Shown here: positions 46,053 through 55,558 of the stretch, in pieces
Position numbering within the stretch: position 1 is the first letter of the stretch
Layout: the number at the start of each line of letters is the position of its first letter
NCBI RefSeq assembly: GCF_001742185.1
Contig: NZ_CP015750.1
Span: 4,464,001-4,528,000, forward strand
Length of the DNA: 64,000 nucleotides
Reading direction: 5' to 3'
From: Pectobacterium wasabiae CFBP 3304
GTDB lineage: Bacteria > Pseudomonadota > Gammaproteobacteria > Enterobacterales > Enterobacteriaceae
Position numbers and translations under genes: made by a program
The notes under the pieces: model-generated
Told to the model about the DNA's origin: nothing
The model's database searches: none
The model's input: the letters and a program-made list of their open reading frames with translations, nothing else

Positions 46053-48926
46053 CTACTCCATCATCGCCGACTGTTTTTCAGCGATGCTATCCGTAGATTT
46101 CACAAACTTTGCTTTACGCGCCTTGGCAGGCAAAAAACCGGAATGGCGCGGTGCACGCGCATACGCCGCAGCCTGAATCCCCGCCTGAATGCCGAAGATA
46201 ATGATATCCGCCACGGCGTTACCCCCAATGCGGTTCGCGCCGTGGATCCCACCTACCACTTCCCCGGCCGCATAAGCGCCAGAGATCGTCTCTTTGTGAC
46301 GGTTCAACACTTCCGCTTTCGCGTTAATCGTCACACCGCCCATCGTATGGTGCACGCCTGGCGCGACTTTAATCGCGTAGTAAGGTGCTTGATTCAGCGG
46401 ATCGCGCATGCCCGTTGAACGACCGAAGTCCTCATCATGTTTGTCGGCAATGAAGGTATTGTAACGTTCAAACGTAGCTTGCAGAGCCGCCTGCGGCATA
46501 TCAAGTTTCTCGGCCAGTTCAGTTAAGCTGACTGCGCTGACGGTCAGTCCTTGAGCGACATATTCTTCAACTGCCCGGTTGTGATTTCTTACCTGTTCGT
46601 CGAACAGGATATACGCGTATTCCTCTGGCAAATTGACGATAGCTGACGAGACATTATCGCGTGTTTCCATCTCGTTGAAGAAGCGTTCCCCGCGCTGTGA
46701 CACCAAAATAGCGCCACCGCCACGAATAGATTCGGAGATCAAGTAAGAGGTTGTCTGCTCAACCGTTGGATGGGTTTGAATTTCCCCCATGTCCACCGTA
46801 CCCGCACCAATCTGTTCCAACAGACGAATCCCGCCGCCCGTCGCGCCTTTGTGGTTGGTCGTGACAAAACCTTTCAGGTCTGGACGGTACGACTCCACCA
46901 TCACCTGATTCGCGCTGAAGCCACCCGTGGCAACAATCACCGCTTTTGTCGCAATCAGGCTTTCTTCCTGTTCGTCATTAACGACTTTCACGGCAGTCAC
47001 TTTGCCCTTCTCTTGCACAATCTCCGTCACCGACGTTTCCAGCAGCACCTCAATATTGTGCTTATTGAGATTTTTAATCAGTCCGCTGACCAGATAGCCA
47101 CCCACCGCTGCGCCGTTGGCAGGCCGATGCGTTCTGTCCACGCTCATGCCGCCCGTCGTCGTGATGTTGCTCAGTTCGATATCGTGCTGTGCCAGCCAGT
47201 TAATCGCATCAGAGGCGTGTTCGACGAAATATTGCACCAGCATCTGGTTGTTCTTCTGCTTTCCACTTTTCAAGGTTTCGTTATAGAACAGCGCCTGGCT
47301 ATCTTCGATGCCTCTGTTTTGCTGGAAGACGGTTCCCGCCGCATTCATACCGGCAGAGGCCTTGATGGTATTGCCGCCGATGACCGGCATCTTTTCAATC
47401 ACAATAACGCGAGCACCCTCTTCGCTGGCCTGAATCGCTGCCGCCAGCCCCGCGCCACCGCTACCAATCACCACCACATCCGCTTCTCGACGTGCATCTG
47501 GGTTACCGCCATCGGCAATGATGGCGTCTTTGCTCGATTTCACCATCGCCTTGGTGACGGCCTTTTTAATCGCTTCACTCTGCGCCGTTGCGCCGGTTAC
47601 GGCGTCAACGTGTGGGCTATTGGTATCCAGAATACGTTCACGGATAATTTCAAAACTGATTTTCAGCGAATCATCAATCTCGCTATTATCCAGCGCAATA
47701 TCGGCAACCCGATTTTGCTCGAAATGGACGGTAATGTGCAGTTCGCCACATTCGTCCTGAACGTTTTCCTGATACACCCCGGATTTAAATTTCTTACCGG
47801 TTAAATTCACGTCCCGAATCATGGCTTCAACTAATGAAAAACGCCACAGCGGTTCGGGGATCGTTAATGCTTCACGTTTGTCACTGGCAATATAAAGATC
47901 GAGTTTTTTCTGTTGGGCAATGCAATCCGTCCAATCCGGGTAAGCAATACAGGCTCTGCCAACGGCAATCAGGTCATAACCATTTTCTAACGCCGCGTCA
48001 GCATCGGCCTGATTGACGATATCCCCTACGCCAATAACCGGAATAGCCGCTAATGTCGCAGAACGGCGGGCAACATATTTTTTAATCAGCGGCGTCGGAT
48101 CGTTTGTCTCGATAATCGATGAACGCAGGATATTTCCCATCGAGAAGTGAACATAATCCAGTCCGCGCGCTGCCAGCTTTTCCAGCAAATAGAGCGAATC
48201 ATCAAAATGAATGCCCGGCTCTTCGATTTCTTCTGGTGAGAAGCGATAGCCGATGATAAATGACGGATCGGCGTATTTACCGGCAACCTCATGGGCGATA
48301 TCCAGAACGGCAAGCGGAAACGCCGCACGTTTGTCACGACTACCGCCCCATTGATCCGAGCGCTGATTAGAGTGGGGAGAATAAAATTGTTGGATCAGGT
48401 AGGTATTCGCGCCGTGAATTTCCACGCCATCAAAACCCGCCTGAATAGCGCGATGAACGGCAGCGCCAAACTTTTCGATCATGGCTTCGACTTCATCGCC
48501 TGACAGAGCCACAGGAACGATGGCACCCGCTCGCGGTGCCGCGATAGCGCTAGGAGCAACGGGCGTCGCACCGCCGATAAAACGCGGTTCGACCATACGG
48601 CCACCGTGATAAATTTGCAGGATCGCCGTCGAACCTTTTTCTTTAATCGCCGTCGCAATCTTGGCCAACCCGGCAATTTTGTCATCGTTGTCGATCCCTA
48701 TCGCACCGGGAAAGGCCAACCCTTTATCATCAATAAAACAGCACTCCACAATCACGGTGCCGATACTGCCTGCTCTGGCCTGATAATATTCCACCAGTTC
48801 TTTGGTTACGCTCCCATCGTAAAACCCACTACAGGTAGTCATCGGGGCCATCAGCACCCGATTTTTCAGCGTAGCGCCGTTGGGGAGAGTAAAAGCGGCA
48901 AATAAATCATGGTGACTATTCTTCAT
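46053..48926 (-). CDS. Cytoplasmic NADH:fumarate reductase, three flavin domains
   Basis: A 957-residue fusion. Residues 1 to about 370 form an Old Yellow Enzyme-type NADH:flavin domain (LMAPMTT, YHGGR, EIHGANTYLIQQF). An FMN-binding domain (about 385-465) contains DAVTGATAQS, whose Thr447 is the expected covalent FMN site. A FAD-binding fumarate reductase domain (about 490-945) completes it. The last keeps the catalytic pattern known from flavocytochrome c: His in THPT, the proton-shuttling Arg in NEMETRD, His in HHTMGG and Arg in HGANRIGG. The same architecture is known in Klebsiella NADH:fumarate reductase and in related acrylate/cinnamate reductases. It would regenerate NAD+ with fumarate or a similar enoate, without membrane carriers. 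The start at 48926 has GGAG upstream. Confidence 0.9.
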   Translation of the reverse strand: MKNSHHDLFAAFTLPNGATLKNRVLMAPMTTCSGFYDGSVTKELVEYYQARAGSIGTVIVECCFIDDKGLAFPGAIGIDNDDKIAGLAKIATAIKEKGSTAILQIYHGGRMVEPRFIGGATPVAPSAIAAPRAGAIVPVALSGDEVEAMIEKFGAAVHRAIQAGFDGVEIHGANTYLIQQFYSPHSNQRSDQWGGSRDKRAAFPLAVLDIAHEVAGKYADPSFIIGYRFSPEEIEEPGIHFDDSLYLLEKLAARGLDYVHFSMGNILRSSIIETNDPTPLIKKYVARRSATLAAIPVIGVGDIVNQADADAALENGYDLIAVGRACIAYPDWTDCIAQQKKLDLYIASDKREALTIPEPLWRFSLVEAMIRDVNLTGKKFKSGVYQENVQDECGELHITVHFEQNRVADIALDNSEIDDSLKISFEIIRERILDTNSPHVDAVTGATAQSEAIKKAVTKAMVKSSKDAIIADGGNPDARREADVVVIGSGGAGLAAAIQASEEGARVIVIEKMPVIGGNTIKASAGMNAAGTVFQQNRGIEDSQALFYNETLKSGKQKNNQMLVQYFVEHASDAINWLAQHDIELSNITTTGGMSVDRTHRPANGAAVGGYLVSGLIKNLNKHNIEVLLETSVTEIVQEKGKVTAVKVVNDEQEESLIATKAVIVATGGFSANQVMVESYRPDLKGFVTTNHKGATGGGIRLLEQIGAGTVDMGEIQTHPTVEQTTSYLISESIRGGGAILVSQRGERFFNEMETRDNVSSAIVNLPEEYAYILFDEQVRNHNRAVEEYVAQGLTVSAVSLTELAEKLDMPQAALQATFERYNTFIADKHDEDFGRSTGMRDPLNQAPYYAIKVAPGVHHTMGGVTINAKAEVLNRHKETISGAYAAGEVVGGIHGANRIGGNAVADIIIFGIQAGIQAAAYARAPRHSGFLPAKARKAKFVKSTDSIAEKQSAMME

Positions 48927-49213
48927 AGTGAATACTCCACTTAAAATAAAAACTCTGTTCGCGGATGAATCAGAAGCCGCCATGTTTGCTTTTATTAATT
49001 TTTTTGGCTGATAATTCGCGAACTTATTACTTACCAAGTATCTATTTTTTTAACTGTTATAAAACGTTTTTTTACTATTTAAACTATTGTGTAGTTCCGC
49101 TGTTATTAAGGGTATTCGCACAACTCTTTTTTATATTTAATATCCCGTTCACTTCATTAACATCTTTTTATCCCGACAATAACCAATCGGATATTATTCA
49201 TATTCTGCATAAC
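48927..49213. other. AT-rich upstream region of the fumarate reductase
   Basis: About 290 AT-rich bases with several T runs. Anaerobic control would be expected, but no convincing FNR site (TTGAT-N4-ATCAA) was found. Confidence 0.45.
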
Positions 49214-49248
49214 AAAAAAACGCCCCGGTAAACAATCAGACCGGGGCG
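49214..49248 (-). terminator. Terminator of the GH31 gene
   Basis: Minus strand CGCCCCGG-N12-CCGGGGCG followed by seven T, 23 bases after the GH31 stop. Confidence 0.88.
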
Positions 49249-49270
49249 CAACAGGAAATGAAAAAAGTGA

Positions 49271-51637
49271 CTATTGGTGGTGATAGGTATCTGTGCGAAC
49301 GCCGTTAATGTACAACTGGCGCTGCTCGCCCGCAGGCAAGCGCAGCGTCGCGTGCTTCCAGGCTGGCTGATACCGTCCTTCTGATGTGAACGTGATGTCA
49401 ATCCGCTGGCTATTCGCGCGGATTTCCCAGCGTAACCACAGCGCGTTTCCTTCACGCCATTGCCACGTTTCCCCGTCATCTTCAAACAGCAGTCCAGAGT
49501 CCGTGCCGCCAGCGGTAGGCGGAAAGAGCAGGAATTCACGCTGTTCGTCTTCATGTTGGCTGACATACGCTGTTCGCCCCGACAGCGGGATCATCGCGCC
49601 CGCACGGACCATCAGCGGCAGGCGTTCTAGCGGCGCATCTAACACTATCGTCTGTCCGCCGCTGAACCATTGTCCGGAATAAAAATCGTACCAGCCCGAG
49701 GTATTCGCAGGCAGGTATACCGTCCGCTGACGCTGCTCCGGCTCAACCACACTGGCGACCAGAATGTTCCGTCCCAGCATGAAATCGTCAGTTTCCTCGA
49801 GCGTTGCGCGATCCTGTTCGTGATCGAGGAACGTCGGTCGCAGCATCGGTTCGTCGTCCGCACTGGCTTGCCAGAGCAACGTATAAAAATACGGCAGAAG
49901 GCGATAGCGAAGTTCAATCGCGCTGCGTATTGCCACCGTTACCGAGGGATACATCCACGGCTCGTTCACCGTCTGGTCGTCATTCCAGGAATGGATGGTG
50001 AAACGCGGGTGCATCACCCCGTTTTGTGCCCAGCGCACAAAAAGCTCGGCATCCGGTTTGTCCCCAGAAAAACCGCCGACGTCATGCCCGACATTAAACA
50101 GACCAGACAGGCTCATCCCAACACCCATCCGCGTGTTGTAGCGTAGCGTCTGCCAGTTGGTGCGGTTATCACCGCTCCAGGTCTGCACGTAGCGCTGCAT
50201 TCCCGCACAGCCGGAACGGGAGATCAGATAAGGACGCAGCGTCGGAGAGAAGCGCTGCTGTGCCTCCAGCGAGGCACGCATCATCAACAGCGGCATCAAC
50301 GGACGAATATTTTTAATCGCCATCGTTTCGCCAAATCCGTGACAGCGGGCTTCGCCATCCCAGACTTCATATTCGTTGTTGTCATTCCACGTCGAGCCGA
50401 TGCCTTTCTCCAGCAACTGCCGGGTGACGTTCTCCTGCCACCACGCCACCGTTGCCGGGTTGGTGAAATCAAGGTGAGAACCTTCATCGTCCCAAAAGCT
50501 AGAGCGCTCCGGCACATCGGATTCGGAATCCCGAATAAACAGCCCCTGCGCCGATACCTCATCGTATTTCGGGTGATCTTGCAGTAAACAAGGTTTGATA
50601 TTGGCTGCCAGCTTGAGGCCTGCATCATGGAAGGCCTGCGACATCACTTCCGGCTGGGGAACTTTGTCGTAATTCCAGTTAAATACATAGCGCTTATTGT
50701 TAATCGACGTGTAGCCCGACGAGAGCTGAAACGAATCACACGGAATATGGTGTTCACGGCACAGCGCAATAAATTTCATCAACTGCTGCTGTGCATCAGG
50801 TGCATCGGTGTAATGCATCGTGGAACCGCTGTAGCCCAAGCTCCATTTTGGCCCAAAGAGCGTTTTACCCGTCAGCCGCACGAAGGCTTTCGTCACGTCC
50901 AGCACGCGCGGCCCGATAAACAGGTAATAATCAAGATCGCCCGCTTCCGCCTGATAGCGTCGATACGCCAGATGATAGTTATCGATCTCATTACCGAGAT
51001 CGAGCCAGGTGGTGCTCAGGTTATCGTAGAACAGACCAAAGCTGACCTCGTCACGTCGGGTAATGGTAAACGGAACATGCTTGTACAGCGGATCGGTACT
51101 CGCCGCGTTATAGCCCATCGCGTCCAGATTACGGAACTCAAACCGGCGTCCCGTGCGTTCGAGATCGCCTGCTTTCTCACCCAGACCATAATAGCGCTCC
51201 GTCGGGAAACGACGCTGATAGTGCGCCACGCCGTCACCGTGTGGGTTCAGCAGGTAAGCGCTAGTCGGTCTATCGGCGGCAAACGGCTGCCACTCGCCCT
51301 GCTCATCGCGATATTCCCACGCCAGCCACAACGGCTGGTTGATCGTAATGCGCATCCGCGCGGTACTGATACGCAGTCCGTCATCCAACGGTTCCAGTGA
51401 AAACCCCGGCAGGCTGAAGCCTTCGCTACTTTCACGGTTGCGCCCCTCCCAGGGAACATCCTGCTGCGGCGCGATGCTCCAGGTGCGATTCAGCTTCAGT
51501 GCACCATTCTGCTTAATCAGCACGCGCGCCAGCATCGGTTCCAGTACATAGAGGCGAAAAACATGTCGGTCGTCCACCAGCAGTTCAACGTGATCGGCAC
51601 TCTGATGACGAAACACCCAATTTTTCAACGTTTTCAT
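49271..51637 (-). CDS. GH31 alpha-glycosidase
   Basis: A 788-residue cytoplasmic glycoside hydrolase family 31 enzyme: N-terminal beta-sandwich, then a (beta/alpha)8 barrel, and C-terminal beta domains. The catalytic nucleophile is Asp419 in TWNDNNE and the acid/base Asp490 in WSGDNRTNW. It has no signal peptide, so it acts on imported oligosaccharides, with alpha-xylosidase or alpha-glucosidase as the likely activity. The MFS carrier gene directly upstream in the same direction and the divergent LacI regulator make a small sugar-use locus. The exact sugar is not evident; xyloglucan or alpha-glucoside fragments from plants are plausible. Confidence 0.88.
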   Translation of the reverse strand: MKTLKNWVFRHQSADHVELLVDDRHVFRLYVLEPMLARVLIKQNGALKLNRTWSIAPQQDVPWEGRNRESSEGFSLPGFSLEPLDDGLRISTARMRITINQPLWLAWEYRDEQGEWQPFAADRPTSAYLLNPHGDGVAHYQRRFPTERYYGLGEKAGDLERTGRRFEFRNLDAMGYNAASTDPLYKHVPFTITRRDEVSFGLFYDNLSTTWLDLGNEIDNYHLAYRRYQAEAGDLDYYLFIGPRVLDVTKAFVRLTGKTLFGPKWSLGYSGSTMHYTDAPDAQQQLMKFIALCREHHIPCDSFQLSSGYTSINNKRYVFNWNYDKVPQPEVMSQAFHDAGLKLAANIKPCLLQDHPKYDEVSAQGLFIRDSESDVPERSSFWDDEGSHLDFTNPATVAWWQENVTRQLLEKGIGSTWNDNNEYEVWDGEARCHGFGETMAIKNIRPLMPLLMMRASLEAQQRFSPTLRPYLISRSGCAGMQRYVQTWSGDNRTNWQTLRYNTRMGVGMSLSGLFNVGHDVGGFSGDKPDAELFVRWAQNGVMHPRFTIHSWNDDQTVNEPWMYPSVTVAIRSAIELRYRLLPYFYTLLWQASADDEPMLRPTFLDHEQDRATLEETDDFMLGRNILVASVVEPEQRQRTVYLPANTSGWYDFYSGQWFSGGQTIVLDAPLERLPLMVRAGAMIPLSGRTAYVSQHEDEQREFLLFPPTAGGTDSGLLFEDDGETWQWREGNALWLRWEIRANSQRIDITFTSEGRYQPAWKHATLRLPAGEQRQLYINGVRTDTYHHQ

Positions 51638-51713
51638 ACAGCGTCCTTTTCAGGAAAAAATAAACCAGCCGTTACGCTTAATCCAGGTCACTTAAGCCCA
51701 TTTTTAGGAGAAA

Positions 51714-51751
51714 CACGGGGATGAAGTTCTCGTAAGGAATCCTCACCCGTG
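51714..51751. other. Imperfect hairpin between MFS and GH31 genes
   Basis: CACGGG (51714-51719) and CCCGTG (51746-51751) with a 26-base loop, in the 157-base gap. It may act in mRNA stability or differential expression; there is no T tract. Confidence 0.35.
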
Positions 51752-51794
51752 GTCGCTCCGTGTATCTCGCGTCTTAAACGATCGGCATAAACCG

Positions 51795-53105
51795 TTATGC
51801 CTGTGAACGCGTTTTTCCACGGCGTTCAGCAATAAACGCGATAAGGAAGATGGCACCGATCAGATCGAAGAAGCCCATCGCCACAAACAGTGGGTTAAAG
51901 CCAATCTTGTCGGCGGTGACGCCAATCAACAACGAGAACAGAAAGCTGGCAATCCACGCAAACGAACCGCGCATCCCGTTCACGGTTGCCATCTGCCCTT
52001 TATCGAACGATTCCACGACCAGTGCGCTCAACATGCAGGAAATCACCTGATGGCCGAATCCACCGATGGAAATCAGCAGAATCGCCACCCACGGATCTTT
52101 ACTGATGGCGACCAGCGCCAGCGACAGCATGAGAAACGCGCCCGTTACCGAACTGGCAACAATCGAGTTGACGCGCGAGCAGCCAAACCAGCGGGTGTAG
52201 AGCCGAGTGAGGTAGCCACTGGCTATGCTGCCCAGATCGGCGGCAAGAAACGGTAACCATGCGAACATCGCGATCTGTTTCAGGTCCATACCGCGTTCAT
52301 TCGCCAGATAGAGCGGCACCCAAAAGCTGAGCACAGCCCACGCGGGTTCTGCCATAAAGGCCGGAATGGCGATACCGTAAAAGCGTTTGTTTTTTGAAAC
52401 GGTTTTCAGTGCAGTGAAGAAAGGCAGTTTGACCGGGGGAGCCTCATTGTCCTGACGGATGAAATCCAACTCCTCACGGCTTAAATTAGGGTGATCTTCC
52501 GGGTTATGGTAGAACAGCCACCACAACACCACCCACATCAGCGCCAGTGCACCCGTGAACATAAACGCGCCCTGCCAGCCCAGATAGGCATGTGCGACGA
52601 CGATAATCGGCGGTGCCAGCATCGCACCGATGGAAAAACCGACACCGGCCCAGCCTGCCGCAATCGGTCGCTCCTTCTTAGGGAACCATTCGCCCAGCGT
52701 TTTGGCGTTCGCCGGTGTTGCGGCGGCTTCTGACGCTCCCATAAAGAAACGCAGAATAGCAAGGTGCAACCAGCTTCCCGCTCCCGCGTGGAAGATGCAC
52801 ATCAGTGCCCATATCACCGCACAAATCATAAAGCCCATTTTCAGACCGATGACATCGATCAGCCAGCCACAAATTGGCTGAAAAATGGTGTATGCCAGTT
52901 GGAATGCACCCACAATCCAGGAATATTGTTCGGTGGTGATGCCCATACTGGTTTTCAGTTCAGGTGCCAGAATGCCGAGCGAATTACGCGTGATGTAGTT
53001 AACGGTAACGCCGAGCAAAAACAGGCTCAGCACCCACCAGCGAAGATTTCTGAATGTTCGTTTACCTTTGCTAGCGATGGGGGACGAATTGATGTCGAGA
53101 CTCAT
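51795..53105 (-). CDS. MFS transporter, anion:cation symporter type
   Basis: A 436-residue major facilitator with 12 hydrophobic helices, of the ACS/ExuT-like subgroup. It has the start of helix 1 VLSLFLLGVTVNYITRNSLG and the conserved loops GLKMGF, RFFMGASEAAATPANAKTLG, then EWFPKKER. The group carries hexuronates, sugar acids and related anions. Co-direction with a GH31 glycosidase gene suggests that it brings in the substrate. The start at 53105 has AAAGGAG; the longer frame includes 18 non-family residues. Confidence 0.88.
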   Translation of the reverse strand: MSLDINSSPIASKGKRTFRNLRWWVLSLFLLGVTVNYITRNSLGILAPELKTSMGITTEQYSWIVGAFQLAYTIFQPICGWLIDVIGLKMGFMICAVIWALMCIFHAGAGSWLHLAILRFFMGASEAAATPANAKTLGEWFPKKERPIAAGWAGVGFSIGAMLAPPIIVVAHAYLGWQGAFMFTGALALMWVVLWWLFYHNPEDHPNLSREELDFIRQDNEAPPVKLPFFTALKTVSKNKRFYGIAIPAFMAEPAWAVLSFWVPLYLANERGMDLKQIAMFAWLPFLAADLGSIASGYLTRLYTRWFGCSRVNSIVASSVTGAFLMLSLALVAISKDPWVAILLISIGGFGHQVISCMLSALVVESFDKGQMATVNGMRGSFAWIASFLFSLLIGVTADKIGFNPLFVAMGFFDLIGAIFLIAFIAERRGKTRSQA

Positions 53106-53424
53106 GGTGACTCCTTTACAGGACAGTAGGGTTACATTGGTCTGATATCTCAACGGCATTTTTTTATTTATAGCCTATCGGACAATCGAACCATTTTTAT
53201 CTCATTGTATTTATTAATTTAAAATCCATTTTATTACATATAGTCATTGAAATTGGTTTACCAAATCGAGAGTAGAGCAATTGAAAATCGTGAAACACTC
53301 ACTTTTTTGAAAACATTTTCATGCTATGGTCAAAATGCAAACAAAACCTGTTTATATCGCCTGAAAACAGGAAATATCTGGCTATGAAAACTTTGTCATT
53401 TCCAAAGGTGAACGGGATCACAAA
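53106..53424. promoter_or_regulatory. MFS/LacI divergent regulatory region
   Basis: A region of about 320 bases with AT-rich promoter elements for both genes. At 53308-53321 it contains TGAAAA-CA-TTTTCA, perfect 6-bp half-sites, typical of LacI-family operators. A further partial copy, CTGAAAACAGG, lies near 53361-53371. Confidence 0.6.
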
Positions 53425-54495
53425 ATGAAAGGAAACCTAAAAATACGTGAAATCGCGCAGCAGACGGGCTACTCGATCAGTACCGTTTCGCGCGTGCTGT
53501 CTGGTCAGTCCAATACCAGCGAGAACGCTAAAGCGGACATTCTCAACTGTGCCAGACAGTGCGGGGTTCTGACCGATCTCGCCAATGGTCGCCTGCTCTT
53601 GAACGGGCTAACTATCTTCGCCCCACCACGTGCTTTTGATATTCGGTCCGACATCTTCTATCACAAGGTGGTGCAGAGCATCATTGATGCCCTGAAACCA
53701 CACGATGTGCGCGTGCGATACTGTGGGCTGGAGGAAAATGACAGTGATGCGGCGCTGTTTTTAGACAAAATGCGCGATCGGGCCACGGAGGCCGCCCTGC
53801 TTATTGGTATCGACGATCCCTATATTCACGCGCTGGCGGCGGACAGCGGGAAGCCCTGCATATTGATTAACTGCATCGATCGTAAGATGAGGTTACCGGG
53901 CGTCGCCCCCGCGCATCGGCTCATTGGCGAGTTCTCAGCCCACTATCTCTTTGAACAGGGTCACCATGCCGTATTGACGCTATTGTGCCTGCGCCGTTAC
54001 ACAATGGAACTACGCCTCGACGGCATCCGCGATGCTTACCAGCACCATAATCTGCCTTTCTCCTCAGAGGAACATTTGCTGGCGTTAGATAATTTCAGCA
54101 CGGCGGATGCAGAACACGCGATGACCAATTTTTTAGCCCGCTGTCCGCAGGATAAATGGCCGACGGCGATTCTGGCAGGCGGTGATTTTATCGCGGTTGG
54201 GGCGGTGAACGCGCTGAACAAGGCCGGATTACGCGTACCGCAGGATGTCTCGGTGATGAGTATGGATGGGTTCAATCTGTCGGCCATTCACGATGTGCCG
54301 CTAACATCGGTACATGTGCCGCGAGAGGCGCTGGGCGAAGAGGCCGTCAAACTGTTGCAATATCGTCTGATTCGCCCCGACGCCCCCGTTGGCAACCTGC
54401 TGCTAAACGGTACGTTGGTAATTCGCCAGTCCGTCAGGCGGCTTCGCGCCAGCAAATCGGTTGCCCCAGTACAGGATAAAAGCCTCTATGACTGA
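53425..54495 (+). CDS. LacI-family regulator of the GH31/MFS locus
   Basis: A 356-residue repressor: N-terminal HTH (IREIAQQTGYSISTVSRVLS), hinge region, then a periplasmic-binding-like sensor domain (YHKVVQSIIDAL, ILAGGDFIAVGAVNAL, VPQDVSVMSMDGF). It is divergent from the MFS gene with an operator-like palindrome in between. The hinge helix differs from the usual LxAxxL form, so DNA recognition may be atypical. Its 3' end overlaps the convergent LysR gene by ten bases. Confidence 0.88.
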   Translation: MKGNLKIREIAQQTGYSISTVSRVLSGQSNTSENAKADILNCARQCGVLTDLANGRLLLNGLTIFAPPRAFDIRSDIFYHKVVQSIIDALKPHDVRVRYCGLEENDSDAALFLDKMRDRATEAALLIGIDDPYIHALAADSGKPCILINCIDRKMRLPGVAPAHRLIGEFSAHYLFEQGHHAVLTLLCLRRYTMELRLDGIRDAYQHHNLPFSSEEHLLALDNFSTADAEHAMTNFLARCPQDKWPTAILAGGDFIAVGAVNALNKAGLRVPQDVSVMSMDGFNLSAIHDVPLTSVHVPREALGEEAVKLLQYRLIRPDAPVGNLLLNGTLVIRQSVRRLRASKSVAPVQDKSLYD

Positions 54496-55388
54496 GCCTG
54501 CAACCACTGCTGTGCGACGTCAAAGAAATTCTGCGCCAGCGGCGTCGCTCTGCCAGCCTGCGCGATAACGACGGCAGGCTGGCGGCGCATCGGGGGAAAT
54601 TGCAGCGGCCGTAGCGTTAGCGCGGGCGTCATCTCTGGGATCAGGCTGCCGTGGGGCACAATACCGCAGCCAAGCCCAACATAGGCGCTTTGGATCAGTT
54701 GCAGGACGGAAGCGCTTTCTACTTTGACCCACGGTGAGACACCGGCTTCACGAAAATGGCTATCCAGATAGCGGCGAAAATAGCGGCTGGCTTCCGCCAG
54801 ACAGAGTGGCACCTCGGAAAGCGCATCGAGTGCCAGCGGCGCATCCCCCACCAACTGTGAAAAATGGTGTGGATGGAACAACAGGTCAACGCCCTGCTCC
54901 GTCAGCGGCGACGCCTGAAAGTGCAGTTCCTGTAACGTCGAAAATTCAAAAAAGCCGATGCCGACATCTACCGAATGCGCATTCAGCGCCTCCAACAGTT
55001 GGTCCGCGCTGAACAGCGAGATCTGGAAATCCAACTGTGGGTATTCCTTATTCACTGCCGCCAGCAGACTCGATAGCGCGATACTGCTTTGCGGCACCGC
55101 ACCGATGCGTAATACCCCGCTTACGCCACGTTTCAGCGACGCGACTTCTAGTTTTAATCCCTGATAAACCGAGACGATCTCCCGCGCCCAAGCCAGCACG
55201 CGCTCACCTTCGGCCGTAAAGCCTTCAAAATTGTTACCCCGATTGATTAACGCCAGATCCAGCTCCCGCTCCAGATTTTTCAACCGCATAGAGAGCGTTG
55301 GCTGGCTGACAAAACTGGCTTCCGCTGCCCGACCAAAATGGCGCTCCTTTTCCAAATTGCACAGGTATTGCAGTTGCTTGATATCCAT
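54486..55388 (-). CDS. LysR-family regulator next to the YdeP-like gene
   Basis: A 300-residue LTTR: HTH MDIKQLQYLCNLEKERHFGR, then FVSQPTLSMRLKNLE, and a C-terminal binding domain of the CynR/CbbR type. It is divergent from the molybdopterin oxidoreductase gene, 170 bases between starts, an arrangement seen for FdhF/YdeP-like genes in related bacteria. It is therefore the likely regulator. Confidence 0.9.
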   Translation of the reverse strand: MDIKQLQYLCNLEKERHFGRAAEASFVSQPTLSMRLKNLERELDLALINRGNNFEGFTAEGERVLAWAREIVSVYQGLKLEVASLKRGVSGVLRIGAVPQSSIALSSLLAAVNKEYPQLDFQISLFSADQLLEALNAHSVDVGIGFFEFSTLQELHFQASPLTEQGVDLLFHPHHFSQLVGDAPLALDALSEVPLCLAEASRYFRRYLDSHFREAGVSPWVKVESASVLQLIQSAYVGLGCGIVPHGSLIPEMTPALTLRPLQFPPMRRQPAVVIAQAGRATPLAQNFFDVAQQWLQAQS

Positions 55389-55558
55389 CGTCAGACTCTG
55401 TAGTGGGTAAGCGACAAGTATACCGATAAATAGCCTCTATCCCACCATAGCCGCATTTGATTAGACGCGATCGCCGACGGCACCTAAACTTCAAACCAAG
55501 AGCAAATATTTAAAGTTTTGTTCACATAAAAAAAACATTATCACCTGCGGAATATGTC

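Noticed and set aside
46770..47804. Long plus-strand open frame (344 codons) opposite the fumarate reductase
   Set aside because: It is antisense to a strongly recognisable gene, has no family features and a His/Arg-rich composition typical of a shadow frame.
53290..53303. CRP-like site GTGAAACACTCAC upstream of the LacI gene
   Set aside because: The spacer between half-sites is five instead of six bases, so it does not fit the CRP consensus.
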